A stretch of 32,157 nucleotides of DNA from RGIG7300 sp045649645 (GTDB lineage Bacteria; Bacillota; Clostridia; Oscillospirales; CAG-272), in the NCBI GenBank assembly GCA_045649645.1, contig JAZRQH010000006.1, positions 1-32,157 of the forward strand. Reading direction: 5' to 3'. This document shows positions 15,375-23,784 of the stretch, in pieces. Every line of letters begins with the position of its first letter. Positions within the stretch are counted from its first letter, which is position 1. A model generated the notes under the pieces. The model saw nothing but the letters and a program-made list of their open reading frames with translations. It did no database searches and had not been told where the DNA came from. Position numbers and translations under genes: made by a program.

Positions 15375-18320
15375 ATGAAGAAGGTCAAGATCATATCAAC
15401 GATACTTTCTTTGGTAATATTGGTAACGTCATTGAATCTTGGCATGATGTTTACCTCAAATGCGGCTAACGTTTCCAGTATACAGGGAATAATCAACGCT
15501 GTTAAAAATGCTTCCGGAACGTCACTCACTATCAATGTAAACTCAGATATCGATTGTGCAGGCCTTGGTGCTTTCGAGCCTATCGATGCTTCGGGGATCA
15601 CGATTACCTTCAAAGGCGGAAAGCATATCATATCCAACCTTAACCTTAAGGGTGGAGGACTTTTCAAAAACGTAGGTGAAGGAAGCAGTTTTAATAATAT
15701 TGCTTTTTATGATTGCTATGTTTACGATTTTGCAGCCACAGACAAGGGCTACGGTATTCTTTGTGACAATCTTAAGAACGGTACGGTAACCAATACCGTC
15801 GTTGCAGGCAAGATGGCGATTTACAACGGCGGTAAGAATATCGGAGGTCTTGTTGGTCATCTCAGCGGTGATTCGGCATCTGTTACCAACAGCTTTTCTA
15901 TGGTGGATATACATACCGACGGTTCTTACGTTGGCGGTCTTATTGGACGTTATACAGGCAGTGCAAACGATAACACCAAGATCATGAACTGCTATTCCAC
16001 AGGAACCATAGACAACGGTACAAGAGATAGCTTCACCAAGAATTATATAGGCGGACTTATAGGTTACTCCAACGTATCCTGTGTCAGCAAGGCTTATACC
16101 ACCACCTTTATAACAGCGCCTTATGCCGATACAGTCAAGGCGATAGGTTGTGTTCCCAACCTTGATTCTACGGTTTATTACGATGAGGGCATCTCTCTTC
16201 AGCGGCAGGAGGATCTGGATACAGACCACCGTTCCACCGCTACAACACTTGGTACTAAGATGACGTCAGCGTCAAATGCCTTCACTTTAACAACAGGCTA
16301 TTATCCTCAGCTTTCTGCTATTACAAATATAAATAAATTCAAGGGTCTTTCCGCTATATCTGCAGCAGTTGTCGATATCAACCTCGGCACAGGCAGAGAG
16401 TATGCACATCTTTCAACCGGCTCCGCATATAACTATGCTACCCTGACCAAGAACGTCGGTACCGATGCAGGCAAGATAACCTGGCAGATAACAGGTGGCG
16501 TGGATGAATATTATTTTGATCCCGATGCCGATATGCCTACCTCCTACGGTGCCCCTATGGACGGACTTTCGGGCAATACCTATGATGTTAATAACGGCAA
16601 ATATCTCTTTGTCACTGAGGGAGACGTAGTTTTTACCGCAGTTTCGGGTGATTTTTCACGTGATATAACTGTACATGTTCTCGAGCAGGCAGATAGCCCT
16701 TACTTTGCGGAGGGTGACGGAACGTCAGGCTCTCCCTTTGTGATCAATAGTGCAAAGGACTTTGACCTTATAAGACTCTATTGTCTTGACGATATGGTCG
16801 GAAGCTATTATTATACGGTTTCCTCCGATCTTAGGATGACAGATTTTGCGGATACCTGGATGCCGATTATCGGTATGAAGGGTACACTTAAGGGTAATAA
16901 GCATATCATTTCAGACCTTAAGGTAAACGAGGCGAATGAAGGCAACGCAGGTCTTTTTGCAACCATATCGGCAACGGCAACCATAACCGACCTGCATATA
17001 TCGGACGCCGTTATCAACGTTGAAAAAGCTGATAACGCTGGTGTGCTTGCGGGAAGTGTCAAGGACGCTTCTGTCACAAACGTTATAGCAAGCGGCAGAG
17101 TTTCGGTTGTCAAGAGCGAAGATGTCGAGTATGAAGGCATCAAGAACGCAGGAGTTATGGCAGGAAACGCTGTCGGAACAACTGTACTTAATAATTGTCT
17201 TACCCTCGGTATGACCGAGTCCACCCAAGCAGGCGGAGGTTTCTTCGGATCCACCGCAGAAGGCGTTACCGTTAACAACTGTTACTCTACCGCTGTTGTT
17301 ACGGGAGCTAAGACCGTAGGCGGTATCTACGGTACGGGTAACGGAGCAATAAACACTTCTATATTTACGGGTATGGTATCCCCCGGTGTTAACGGACTTA
17401 AGCACGGTCTCACAGGCGGTAACGGTGCTGTTGACGGCAAGTCATATTTTGACCGTCAGGCAGCAGGTATGCCCGGCTCTGTGGAGAAGGGTGCTGTCTC
17501 CACCGCCGTACTTTGCTCGGCTGACGTCACCCTTGGTGACGGCTGGATAAAGAATAACACATCCGTGAATATGTATCCTCAGATCGGTGTGTTCTGCAAT
17601 TCCGACATAGCCCGAACCGCATATACGTCGGCACACTCCGCTAACGTAGGCGTTTACGAATTTCAGCTTACCGAGGCAACGTCGGTAAACTTTGATAAGG
17701 TAAGCTTTAACTCAAGCCTTTACTCCCCGATAAGCACCGATGCTTTTGATGTCACCAACGATTCAAAGGATGATGCTTCGAGGTATAGCTCTCAAACTGC
17801 CAACGGCAAGCTCATCTTTACAAAGACAGGCGGCGGCAAAAAGCTTTATGCATTGAATACCGTGGACTCAGGCTGTCCCGCAGATACCCGCTACATACTG
17901 TTCAACGTGCGTAACGTCAAGATAAACTACAGATTTGAGTTAGCCGATGCTCCAGCCTATAACGTTGATATGTCAGAGCGCGGTCTTACCGACATAACCA
18001 CCGAGCTTGGTCTTAAATACGGCGCAATACTTGATTCAACTGTAGTTCAATACACAGGTGCAGGTTATGTCAATGTTACACCTTCGGGAGATACACTTTC
18101 ATTCGCTATGACACAGCCCTTTAAGTATACCTATACGGTAGATGCTTTTACCGAGATCGACGAAGAGGGAATAGAGATAGAAGATAGTAAACTTACTTGT
18201 CTTGACAGCGAAAAATTCACTTATTCAATAGCAGATCTTGATGAGGTCTATATCAGATTTACCATCAATACCAAGGAGCTTCCTTGGGGTCTCTACCGTA
18301 TCGACTGCGGTAACGACTAA
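15375..18320 (+). CDS. Secreted GLUG-repeat beta-helix protein
   Basis: 981 residues with an AAGGAGGT ribosome binding site. Signal peptide MKKVKIISTILSLVILVTS..., likely cleaved near NAA (about residue 32). GLUG-type motifs are visible twice: residues about 150-235 (GGLVGHLSG, YVGGLIGRYTG, YIGGLIGYSN) and again around 585-690 (NAGVLAGS, GGFFGS, VGGIYGTG). The two halves look like an internal duplication, since each begins with a strand leading to GGKHIISNLNLK or GNKHIISDLKVN. GLUG proteins form beta-helices and often act as adhesins or glycan-binding proteins. No LPXTG, membrane anchor or cell-wall-binding module is present. A surface role follows from the signal peptide and operon context. 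Confidence 0.8.
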   Translation: MKKVKIISTILSLVILVTSLNLGMMFTSNAANVSSIQGIINAVKNASGTSLTINVNSDIDCAGLGAFEPIDASGITITFKGGKHIISNLNLKGGGLFKNVGEGSSFNNIAFYDCYVYDFAATDKGYGILCDNLKNGTVTNTVVAGKMAIYNGGKNIGGLVGHLSGDSASVTNSFSMVDIHTDGSYVGGLIGRYTGSANDNTKIMNCYSTGTIDNGTRDSFTKNYIGGLIGYSNVSCVSKAYTTTFITAPYADTVKAIGCVPNLDSTVYYDEGISLQRQEDLDTDHRSTATTLGTKMTSASNAFTLTTGYYPQLSAITNINKFKGLSAISAAVVDINLGTGREYAHLSTGSAYNYATLTKNVGTDAGKITWQITGGVDEYYFDPDADMPTSYGAPMDGLSGNTYDVNNGKYLFVTEGDVVFTAVSGDFSRDITVHVLEQADSPYFAEGDGTSGSPFVINSAKDFDLIRLYCLDDMVGSYYYTVSSDLRMTDFADTWMPIIGMKGTLKGNKHIISDLKVNEANEGNAGLFATISATATITDLHISDAVINVEKADNAGVLAGSVKDASVTNVIASGRVSVVKSEDVEYEGIKNAGVMAGNAVGTTVLNNCLTLGMTESTQAGGGFFGSTAEGVTVNNCYSTAVVTGAKTVGGIYGTGNGAINTSIFTGMVSPGVNGLKHGLTGGNGAVDGKSYFDRQAAGMPGSVEKGAVSTAVLCSADVTLGDGWIKNNTSVNMYPQIGVFCNSDIARTAYTSAHSANVGVYEFQLTEATSVNFDKVSFNSSLYSPISTDAFDVTNDSKDDASRYSSQTANGKLIFTKTGGGKKLYALNTVDSGCPADTRYILFNVRNVKINYRFELADAPAYNVDMSERGLTDITTELGLKYGAILDSTVVQYTGAGYVNVTPSGDTLSFAMTQPFKYTYTVDAFTEIDEEGIEIEDSKLTCLDSEKFTYSIADLDEVYIRFTINTKELPWGLYRIDCGND

Positions 18321-18344
18321 CATAAAAAAGAAAGGAGAAGCAAT

Positions 18345-18983
18345 ATGAGCTCAGAAAACAACAGAGCAAAGCATCTGAAAAAAGAGTTTATAAAATCCGG
18401 CGCAATGCTTCTCCTTGCTATAGTCTTGCTTGTTACCGCCGTCCTTGCATGGTTTGGCGATACCGAGAATGCAAGTATAGAACCCTTTGCCCTTGCAATA
18501 GACAGTAATATGGAGGGTGTCCGTCTTGACGAGGATACCGTTGCCGACAAGGTAGTTATATTACCGGCGGCGACTAAGCTTAGCGACGAGAGTATAAGCG
18601 CAAGTGATCTTGCCAAGGTAATTAAGATAGTTCCTTACCGTGTGATATCCGACAAATCAGGCTCTGCCGATATTGAGCTTGAGCTTGAAAAAGGTCTTTA
18701 TTGTTACATAGATACAGAGTATGAGCCCGGCGAAAATCTTGAGAAAAAATATGCCGATGTCATCCATACCAATAAAAATACTATACCCATGCCGGATGAC
18801 AATAATAAAATGTACGCAAACTTCAGTTATAAGAACGAGGATCTTGACAGCGAAACAGGAGAATATATCCACACGGTAGGATTGATCTTCTGGGCTGATT
18901 ATGACGCTACCATTGAGACCATTAAAGAAGGTCAGATAGAGCTGAACGTTCAGCTGACTGTAAAGTCTGCAAATGAAAATTAA
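18345..18983 (+). CDS. Single-pass protein with SipW-type signal, TasA-like minor subunit candidate
   Basis: 212 residues, 24 bases after the GLUG gene, with an AAAGGAG ribosome binding site. Cytoplasmic basic stretch, hydrophobic helix (about 18-36: LLLAIVLLVTAVLAWFGD), and the AWF-D/T sequence typical of SipW-dependent signal peptides. The mature part is acidic, contains one Cys and no known domain, and ends LNVQLTVKSANEN, a strand pattern compatible with a TasA-like beta-sandwich. The family assignment is from the signal type and context; the domain itself I do not recognise. It probably is a minor structural subunit or cap. Confidence 0.6.
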   Translation: MSSENNRAKHLKKEFIKSGAMLLLAIVLLVTAVLAWFGDTENASIEPFALAIDSNMEGVRLDEDTVADKVVILPAATKLSDESISASDLAKVIKIVPYRVISDKSGSADIELELEKGLYCYIDTEYEPGENLEKKYADVIHTNKNTIPMPDDNNKMYANFSYKNEDLDSETGEYIHTVGLIFWADYDATIETIKEGQIELNVQLTVKSANEN

Positions 18984-18994
18984 GAGTGATACAG

Positions 18995-19726
18995 ATGAGT
19001 AATAAGAAAAGAAAAGCGACGTCTAAGAATATAAAACCGAATAACAAAGCCGTCATGTGCGAAGAAAAGGGAGGAGCATCCTTCTTTTCCAAGCACAGAA
19101 GAAGCGGTCTTCTTATGATCGGCATAGCAGCTGTTCTTCTTATCGCCATTCTGTCGGTAGGTTTTGCACTCTCCTGGTTTGCTCCCCGTACCGAGGCAGA
19201 TATAACCGCCAAGATTACCGATTTTTCTGCCCGTACTATGATAAGCTTTGACGGTGAAAATTTCGAGGAGCTTACCGATACCCACGAGGTAAACGTAGGA
19301 GCTGACGGAGATATCGGAGATCTCAGACTCAATATCGAATACGAGGGCAAGAGCTCAGCGTATATTCGTGTACAGCTATTTGAGAGCTTCAAACAGGAGA
19401 GCGGTACGCTTTATCCAACCACTGCCGTAAACTACAACCTTGCAGAAGATTGGGTATATAAAGACGGATATTACTATTATACCAAGCCGATTTACGTAGA
19501 GCCTGCCGCGGCTGAAGCCGAGAGCACCGATGAGAGCGGAGCAGAGGTAAAGGAATATAAATCTATCCCATTTATCATTGAAAAATCCTCTTGCACTTAT
19601 AATACCGCAGCTCAGAACAACGTATACTTTAACCTGGTATCAGTTGTTGAAGAGGTACAGCCCGACAGATTTTATGAATTCTTCGGATCAGAGGCGGAGG
19701 CTGTATTTGGTACAGATGCCCAATAA
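18995..19726 (+). CDS. Single-pass protein with SipW-type signal, TasA-like minor subunit candidate
   Basis: ATG 18995 is chosen over the upstream in-frame GTG 18986 because AAGAG at 18982-18986 sits at proper distance from the ATG. 243 residues. A long basic N-terminal tail (about 35 residues) precedes the hydrophobic core LLMIGIAAVLLIAILSVGFA and LSWFAPRTEAD, an SWF version of the SipW cleavage region. The mature part includes GDIGDLRLNIEYEGKSSAYIRV and YKDGYYYYTKPIYV, a strand-rich pattern like that of the TasA-like proteins of locus 2 (compare WYYYKSPLD in the protein at 26631). An Ala/Glu-rich insert (around residues 171-185) looks like a flexible loop. It is the last gene of locus 1. 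Confidence 0.62.
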   Translation: MSNKKRKATSKNIKPNNKAVMCEEKGGASFFSKHRRSGLLMIGIAAVLLIAILSVGFALSWFAPRTEADITAKITDFSARTMISFDGENFEELTDTHEVNVGADGDIGDLRLNIEYEGKSSAYIRVQLFESFKQESGTLYPTTAVNYNLAEDWVYKDGYYYYTKPIYVEPAAAEAESTDESGAEVKEYKSIPFIIEKSSCTYNTAAQNNVYFNLVSVVEEVQPDRFYEFFGSEAEAVFGTDAQ

Positions 19727-19734
19727 TAAAAATC

Positions 19735-19760
19735 AAGGTCACCTTCGGGTGACCTTTTAT
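19735..19760 (+). terminator. Bidirectional terminator hairpin ending locus 1
   Basis: AAGGTCACC (19735-19743), loop TTCG, GGTGACCTT (19748-19756), followed by TTTAT; a UUCG tetraloop with a 9-bp perfect stem, nine bases after the stop codon. The A-rich left side would give a T tract on the minus strand too. Confidence 0.85.
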
Positions 19761-19773
19761 ATTATAAAATAAC

Positions 19774-19800
19774 AAAAGGTCATCCTGAGATGACCTTTTT
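19774..19800 (-). terminator. Second terminator hairpin, facing purC
   Basis: AAAAGGTCATC (19774-19784), loop CTGA, GATGACCTTTT (19789-19799), with T and A tracts on both sides so it can act in both directions. Its stem is related in sequence to the preceding hairpin (AAGGTCA...TGACCTT), suggesting duplication. It probably ends the purC transcript, whose stop codon is about 66 bases away. Confidence 0.75.
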
Positions 19801-19865
19801 ATGCTATATTGCGTGAGCTGTGATCACTGTGCTTATGAGCGTAGTTGCGCCCGGGGTGCAACCCC

Positions 19866-20549
19866 TTATCTGTTATTGATGATCTTGGTGAGCTCAACGG
19901 GATCAACGATCTTGCCGTCCTTGTAAACTCTCATGTTACCGGAAGCGATCTCGTCGATGAGGATAACCTCGTCGTTGTTGTAACCGAACTCAAACTTGAT
20001 ATCCCAAAGGTCGAGACCGAGGGTCTTGAGGTCGTCAGCAACGATCTTGGTGATAGCGAGGGTCTGAGCCTTCATGGACTCAAACATCTCGGGAGACATA
20101 ACGCCGAGAGCTGCAAGGCCTTCACCTGTTACCAGGGGATCGCCCTTCTCGTCATTCTTAAAGGTACACTCAACGTAACCGCCCTCGAGAACTGTACCGT
20201 CCTCGATGTACTCGCCGTATCTGCGGATAAAGCTGCCTGTAGCAACAAGACGGCAGATTACCTCAAGACCGTGACCGAATACGGTTGCGGGAAGAACCTC
20301 CATAGTAGCGTCATCAAGATTAGCGCCTACGTAGTGAGTCTTGATGCCGGCTTCCTTAAGGAGCTCGAAATAGTGGATTGATGTTTCAAGGTTAGCCTTG
20401 CCGATACCGTCGATGGTAAGACCTACGGTGTTTTCACCGGGATCGAATACGCCGTCTTTACCGGTACAGTCATCCTTGAACTTGAGCATTACGTTGCCGT
20501 TGTCAAGAGCATAAACGTCTTTTGTTTTGCCTGTATAGAGTTTCTTCAT
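19866..20549 (-). CDS. purC: SAICAR synthase (phosphoribosylaminoimidazole-succinocarboxamide synthase)
   Basis: Minus strand. The ATG at 20549 (MKKLYTGKTKDVYA, 227 residues) is preferred over an upstream ATG at 20567 because GGGGT lies at the right distance before it and PurC proteins begin this way. It joins CAIR and aspartate with ATP in de novo purine synthesis. Diagnostic blocks: KLYTGKTKDVY, GIGKANLETSIHYFELL, ICRLVATGSFIRRYGEYIEDG, ECTFKNDEKGDP, DIKFEFGYNNDEVILIDEIASGNMRVY. Length fits the bacterial monofunctional family (about 230-240). It converges on surface locus 1, separated by two hairpins. The PurF tail at the left edge of the window suggests the purine genes may once have been neighbours. 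Confidence 0.95.
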   Translation of the reverse strand: MKKLYTGKTKDVYALDNGNVMLKFKDDCTGKDGVFDPGENTVGLTIDGIGKANLETSIHYFELLKEAGIKTHYVGANLDDATMEVLPATVFGHGLEVICRLVATGSFIRRYGEYIEDGTVLEGGYVECTFKNDEKGDPLVTGEGLAALGVMSPEMFESMKAQTLAITKIVADDLKTLGLDLWDIKFEFGYNNDEVILIDEIASGNMRVYKDGKIVDPVELTKIINNR

Positions 20550-20650
20550 TTTCAGTACCCCATTCATATAAAATTTATGAAAACATTATATCACAATTTT
20601 TTTATATTGCATAGTATTTTTTTGAAATTTTTATAAATTTAATATTTCTA

Positions 20651-20679
20651 TTGAAGTATTCTCTGAAAAAATGTATAAT
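20651..20679 (+). promoter_or_regulatory. Promoter of the helicase gene with leaderless geometry
   Basis: -35 TTGAAG at 20651-20656, 17-base spacer, perfect -10 TATAAT at 20674-20679. Transcription would start about 20686, which is the first base of the only suitable ATG of the helicase. No ribosome binding site precedes that ATG. Confidence 0.65.
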
Positions 20680-20685
20680 TTAATT

Positions 20686-22698
20686 ATGAGATACGAAGAT
20701 TTTTTGCAAAAATATGATTTAAAGCTGAATAAACAACAGTCAGAGGCGGTACAGAGCGTTGGAGGAAACGTGTTGCTTCTGGCAGTGCCGGGAAGTGGCA
20801 AGACCACGGTGCTGGTCAGCCGTTTGGGATATATGATCTACGGCTGCGGTATAGAGCCCGAGAGCATATTGACAATGACCTATACAGTATCCGCTACTCA
20901 CGATATGAAGAGCCGTTTTGTAAGCTTTTTCGGTAACGAATATGCCGACAGATTGGAATTTCGCACCATAAACGGAGTATGCCAGCGAATTATAGGACTG
21001 TACGAAAGATATAACGGCACAAGAGCCTTTGACGTTCTGTCAAACGAGGGAGAGATAAGCCGTATCATATCTAAAATTTATCAGTGTGTAGAAGATGAAT
21101 TTCCCACCGAGAGCGATATCAAGGCTGTTCGTGCTTATATCACCTACGCCAAGAATATGATGCTTGACGAAACGGCTATAAAGGATCTTGATGATACAAT
21201 AGACCTGTACGCTATCTATAAGCAGTACAATGATCATTTGCGCTCGCATGGACTTATGGACTATGATGACCAGATGGTTTATGCCTACCGTATCCTTAAG
21301 CGTTATCCCGAGATACTTAAGGCTGTACGGGACAGGTATAAATATATCTGTGTTGACGAGGCTCAGGATACCTCGAAGATACAGCATATGATAATAAGGA
21401 TCATATCCACAGGCAACCTCTTTATGGTAGGGGACGAGGACCAGAGCATTTACGGCTTTCGTGCCGCATATCCGGAAGCGCTGTTGTCCTTTGAAAAAGA
21501 CTATAAGGATGCAAAAATCCTCGTTATGGAAGAAAACTTCCGTTCGGATGCCAATATAGTTCAACACGCCGACCGATTTATACAAAAGAACAAATACCGT
21601 CATAAAAAGAATATGAAGCCTATCCGTAAGGCTGTTACAGCGGTAAAACAACTAAATTCAACATCACGGCTCAGCCAGTACGGATATCTTCTGAAGGTGG
21701 CACAGGCTCCCGAGCGGGAGACAGCCATACTCTACCGCGATAACGAGTCTATGCTGCCGCTGATAGATCTCTTTGAGCGTAACGGAATAGAATACCGTAC
21801 AAGAGCTACAGATCTTAGCTTTTTTACCCACAAGATCACCTCTGATATAAGGGATATAATATCCTTTGCTTATGCTCCCGCTGATTCCGAGATCTTTATG
21901 CGGATATATTATAAGATATCAAGCTATCTGACAAAGGATAATGCCAAGCGCGCCTGTGAGATAGCGGCGAAAAAGCGTATAGATATCCTTTCTGCTGCAG
22001 AATATCTGCCTCTGCATCAGGGAACGAGAAAATCGGTCAAAGCTCTTTCTACCCATTTTCAAAATATGATGGCAGAGAAGGCAGGCAACGCAGTCTACCG
22101 TATAAAGAATTATATGGGCTACGGTGATTACCTTGACCGTATGAATATAAGAGACAATAAGCTCTCGATCCTTGAAGCTGTCGGACAGAAGCTATCTTCT
22201 CCCCGTGAACTCCTAACCCGCCTTGACGAGCTTGAGGATATACTTTCCGAGAGAAAGAATACAGAAAGTAAGATAATACTTTCTACTATCCATTCGGCAA
22301 AGGGTCTTGAATATGATACCGTTTATCTTATAGACGTCTGTGACGGCATATTCCCGGAAAGTGTTATCACTAACTACCGTAATGCAGATGAAGCTGATAT
22401 CAAGGCATATGAGGAGGAGCGTCGGCTCTTTTACGTGGGAGTGACAAGAGCCAAGAACCGACTTAACATATTCAGCTATTCTACCTCGCCCTCAACCTTT
22501 ACCGAGGAGTTTTTCGGAAACGAAGAGGCTATAGTCGATAAATATACCTCTTTTGAGGTAGGAACGATCATACGTCACCGTGCCTTTGGCAGGGGAAGGA
22601 TTCTGTCCCGCGACGGAGAACTTATCTCGGTACGGTTTGATAACGGAACAATAAAGAAGCTGTCCCTTGCGATACTTATAGCGCAAGGACTTATATAA
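20686..22698 (+). CDS. UvrD/PcrA-like superfamily 1 DNA helicase
   Basis: 670 residues from ATG 20686; the upstream in-frame ATG at 20671 overlaps the -10 element and cannot be in the transcript. Motifs in order: Q-motif LNKQQSEAV, Walker A VPGSGKTTVLVSRL, motif II VDEAQDTSKIQ, motif III GDEDQSIYGFRAA, motif IV EENFRS, motif V STIHSAKGLEYDTVYL, motif VI EEERRLFYVGVTRAK. The C-terminal VGTIIRHRAFGRGRILS...VRFDNGTIKKL resembles the Tudor-like tail of UvrD/PcrA. It is about 50-80 residues shorter than typical PcrA. It unwinds DNA 3' to 5', probably in repair or replication-conflict clearance. The next gene starts 10 bases later, so they are co-transcribed. Confidence 0.9.
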   Translation: MRYEDFLQKYDLKLNKQQSEAVQSVGGNVLLLAVPGSGKTTVLVSRLGYMIYGCGIEPESILTMTYTVSATHDMKSRFVSFFGNEYADRLEFRTINGVCQRIIGLYERYNGTRAFDVLSNEGEISRIISKIYQCVEDEFPTESDIKAVRAYITYAKNMMLDETAIKDLDDTIDLYAIYKQYNDHLRSHGLMDYDDQMVYAYRILKRYPEILKAVRDRYKYICVDEAQDTSKIQHMIIRIISTGNLFMVGDEDQSIYGFRAAYPEALLSFEKDYKDAKILVMEENFRSDANIVQHADRFIQKNKYRHKKNMKPIRKAVTAVKQLNSTSRLSQYGYLLKVAQAPERETAILYRDNESMLPLIDLFERNGIEYRTRATDLSFFTHKITSDIRDIISFAYAPADSEIFMRIYYKISSYLTKDNAKRACEIAAKKRIDILSAAEYLPLHQGTRKSVKALSTHFQNMMAEKAGNAVYRIKNYMGYGDYLDRMNIRDNKLSILEAVGQKLSSPRELLTRLDELEDILSERKNTESKIILSTIHSAKGLEYDTVYLIDVCDGIFPESVITNYRNADEADIKAYEEERRLFYVGVTRAKNRLNIFSYSTSPSTFTEEFFGNEEAIVDKYTSFEVGTIIRHRAFGRGRILSRDGELISVRFDNGTIKKLSLAILIAQGLI

Positions 22699-22708
22699 GG
22701 AGAAAGAA

Positions 22709-23770
22709 ATGAAGGACGAATGTCTTATATGCTCAGCACCTCTCGAATATCTTGAAAATGATATCGAGATGGAGTGCGAAATATGTCATAAAAAGGAATT
22801 ATCCAAGACAAGGTGTACAAAGGGCCATTATGTCTGCAATGAGTGCCACACCAAGGGTATAGACGCTATAATCGGAATATGTCTATCCGAAAAGGGAAGA
22901 GATCCCTATAAAATTTTAAATAAGCTGATGAGCCTTGAGTTTTGCCATATGCACGGACCCGAGCATCATATTATGGTGGGGGCAAGCCTGCTTACTGCGT
23001 ACAAAAACGCCGGCGGTGAGTTAGAGCTTGAAAAAGCGCTTATCGAAATGCAATCAAGAGGTAAAAAGGTGCCGGGAGGTGCCTGTGGTTTTTGGGGAGC
23101 CTGCGGGGCGGGGGTAAGCGCCGGAATGTATATGTCTGTAGCTACAGGCTCAACACCGCTGAAAAACAGGGAATGGGCTCTGTCCAATCTTATGACCTCC
23201 AGGGTGTTGTCAGCGCTTGCAGATGTTGGCGGTCCCCGTTGCTGTAAGAGAAATTCATATATCGCCGTAAGAGAGGCAATAAAGCTGACTAAAGAGGAGC
23301 TGGGTGTGGAGATGGATTCCTCCGAGGTATACTGCTCCCATAGCTCAAAGAATAATCAGTGCATCACGACACGCTGCCCCTTCTATAAAAAGAAGATAGC
23401 CTTTATCTGTGTACATAACTCCTGCCGAAGCCAGATAGCCGAGGCATTGGGCAAGCATTTTTTAGGTGACAGATATGAGTTCTATTCCGCAGGAACCGAG
23501 ACCAAGCCTCGGATAAACGGGGACGCCGTAAGACTTGTCAAGGAGCTCTACGGTATAGATATGTCATCTCAGTTCAGCAAAATGGCAGAGGACATTCCAA
23601 CCCCCGATATCGCAATATCCATGGGCTGTGACGTAGGCTGTCCCTATATAGGCAGAGGGTTTGATGACGATTGGGGCTTGCCCGACCCCACGGGAAAGAG
23701 CGACGAAGAATTTATCAGGGTAATAAAAGATATAGAGTGTAAAATTAAGAATTTCTCACAGGAGAAGTGA
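22709..23770 (+). CDS. DUF5714 / low-molecular-weight phosphatase-type arsenate reductase fusion
   Basis: 353 residues, 10 bases after the helicase gene, with AAGGAGAAAG ahead of the ATG. Residues 1-50 are a Cys/His-rich zinc-ribbon-like segment (CLIC, CEIC, CTKGH, CNEC). Residues 51-227 match the DUF5714 pattern (MHGPEHHIMVGASLL, GGACGFWGACGAGVSAG, GGPRCCKRNSYIA, CPFYKKK). Residues 229-350 are an ArsC/LMW-PTP domain with the CX5R loop CVHNSCR (Cys234, Arg240), then MGCDVGCPY (Cys307, Cys311) and the general acid region WGLPDPTG. The Cys pair supports a redox-relay arsenate reductase rather than a tyrosine phosphatase. Coupled with a DUF5714 domain it may handle another oxyanion or a redox protein substrate; that is inference. 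Confidence 0.75.
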   Translation: MKDECLICSAPLEYLENDIEMECEICHKKELSKTRCTKGHYVCNECHTKGIDAIIGICLSEKGRDPYKILNKLMSLEFCHMHGPEHHIMVGASLLTAYKNAGGELELEKALIEMQSRGKKVPGGACGFWGACGAGVSAGMYMSVATGSTPLKNREWALSNLMTSRVLSALADVGGPRCCKRNSYIAVREAIKLTKEELGVEMDSSEVYCSHSSKNNQCITTRCPFYKKKIAFICVHNSCRSQIAEALGKHFLGDRYEFYSAGTETKPRINGDAVRLVKELYGIDMSSQFSKMAEDIPTPDIAISMGCDVGCPYIGRGFDDDWGLPDPTGKSDEEFIRVIKDIECKIKNFSQEK

Positions 23771-23784
23771 TAACTATTGAGTGA

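Noticed and set aside
19845..20381. Plus-strand reading frame of 178 codons
   Set aside because: Complement of purC, which is unambiguous on the minus strand.
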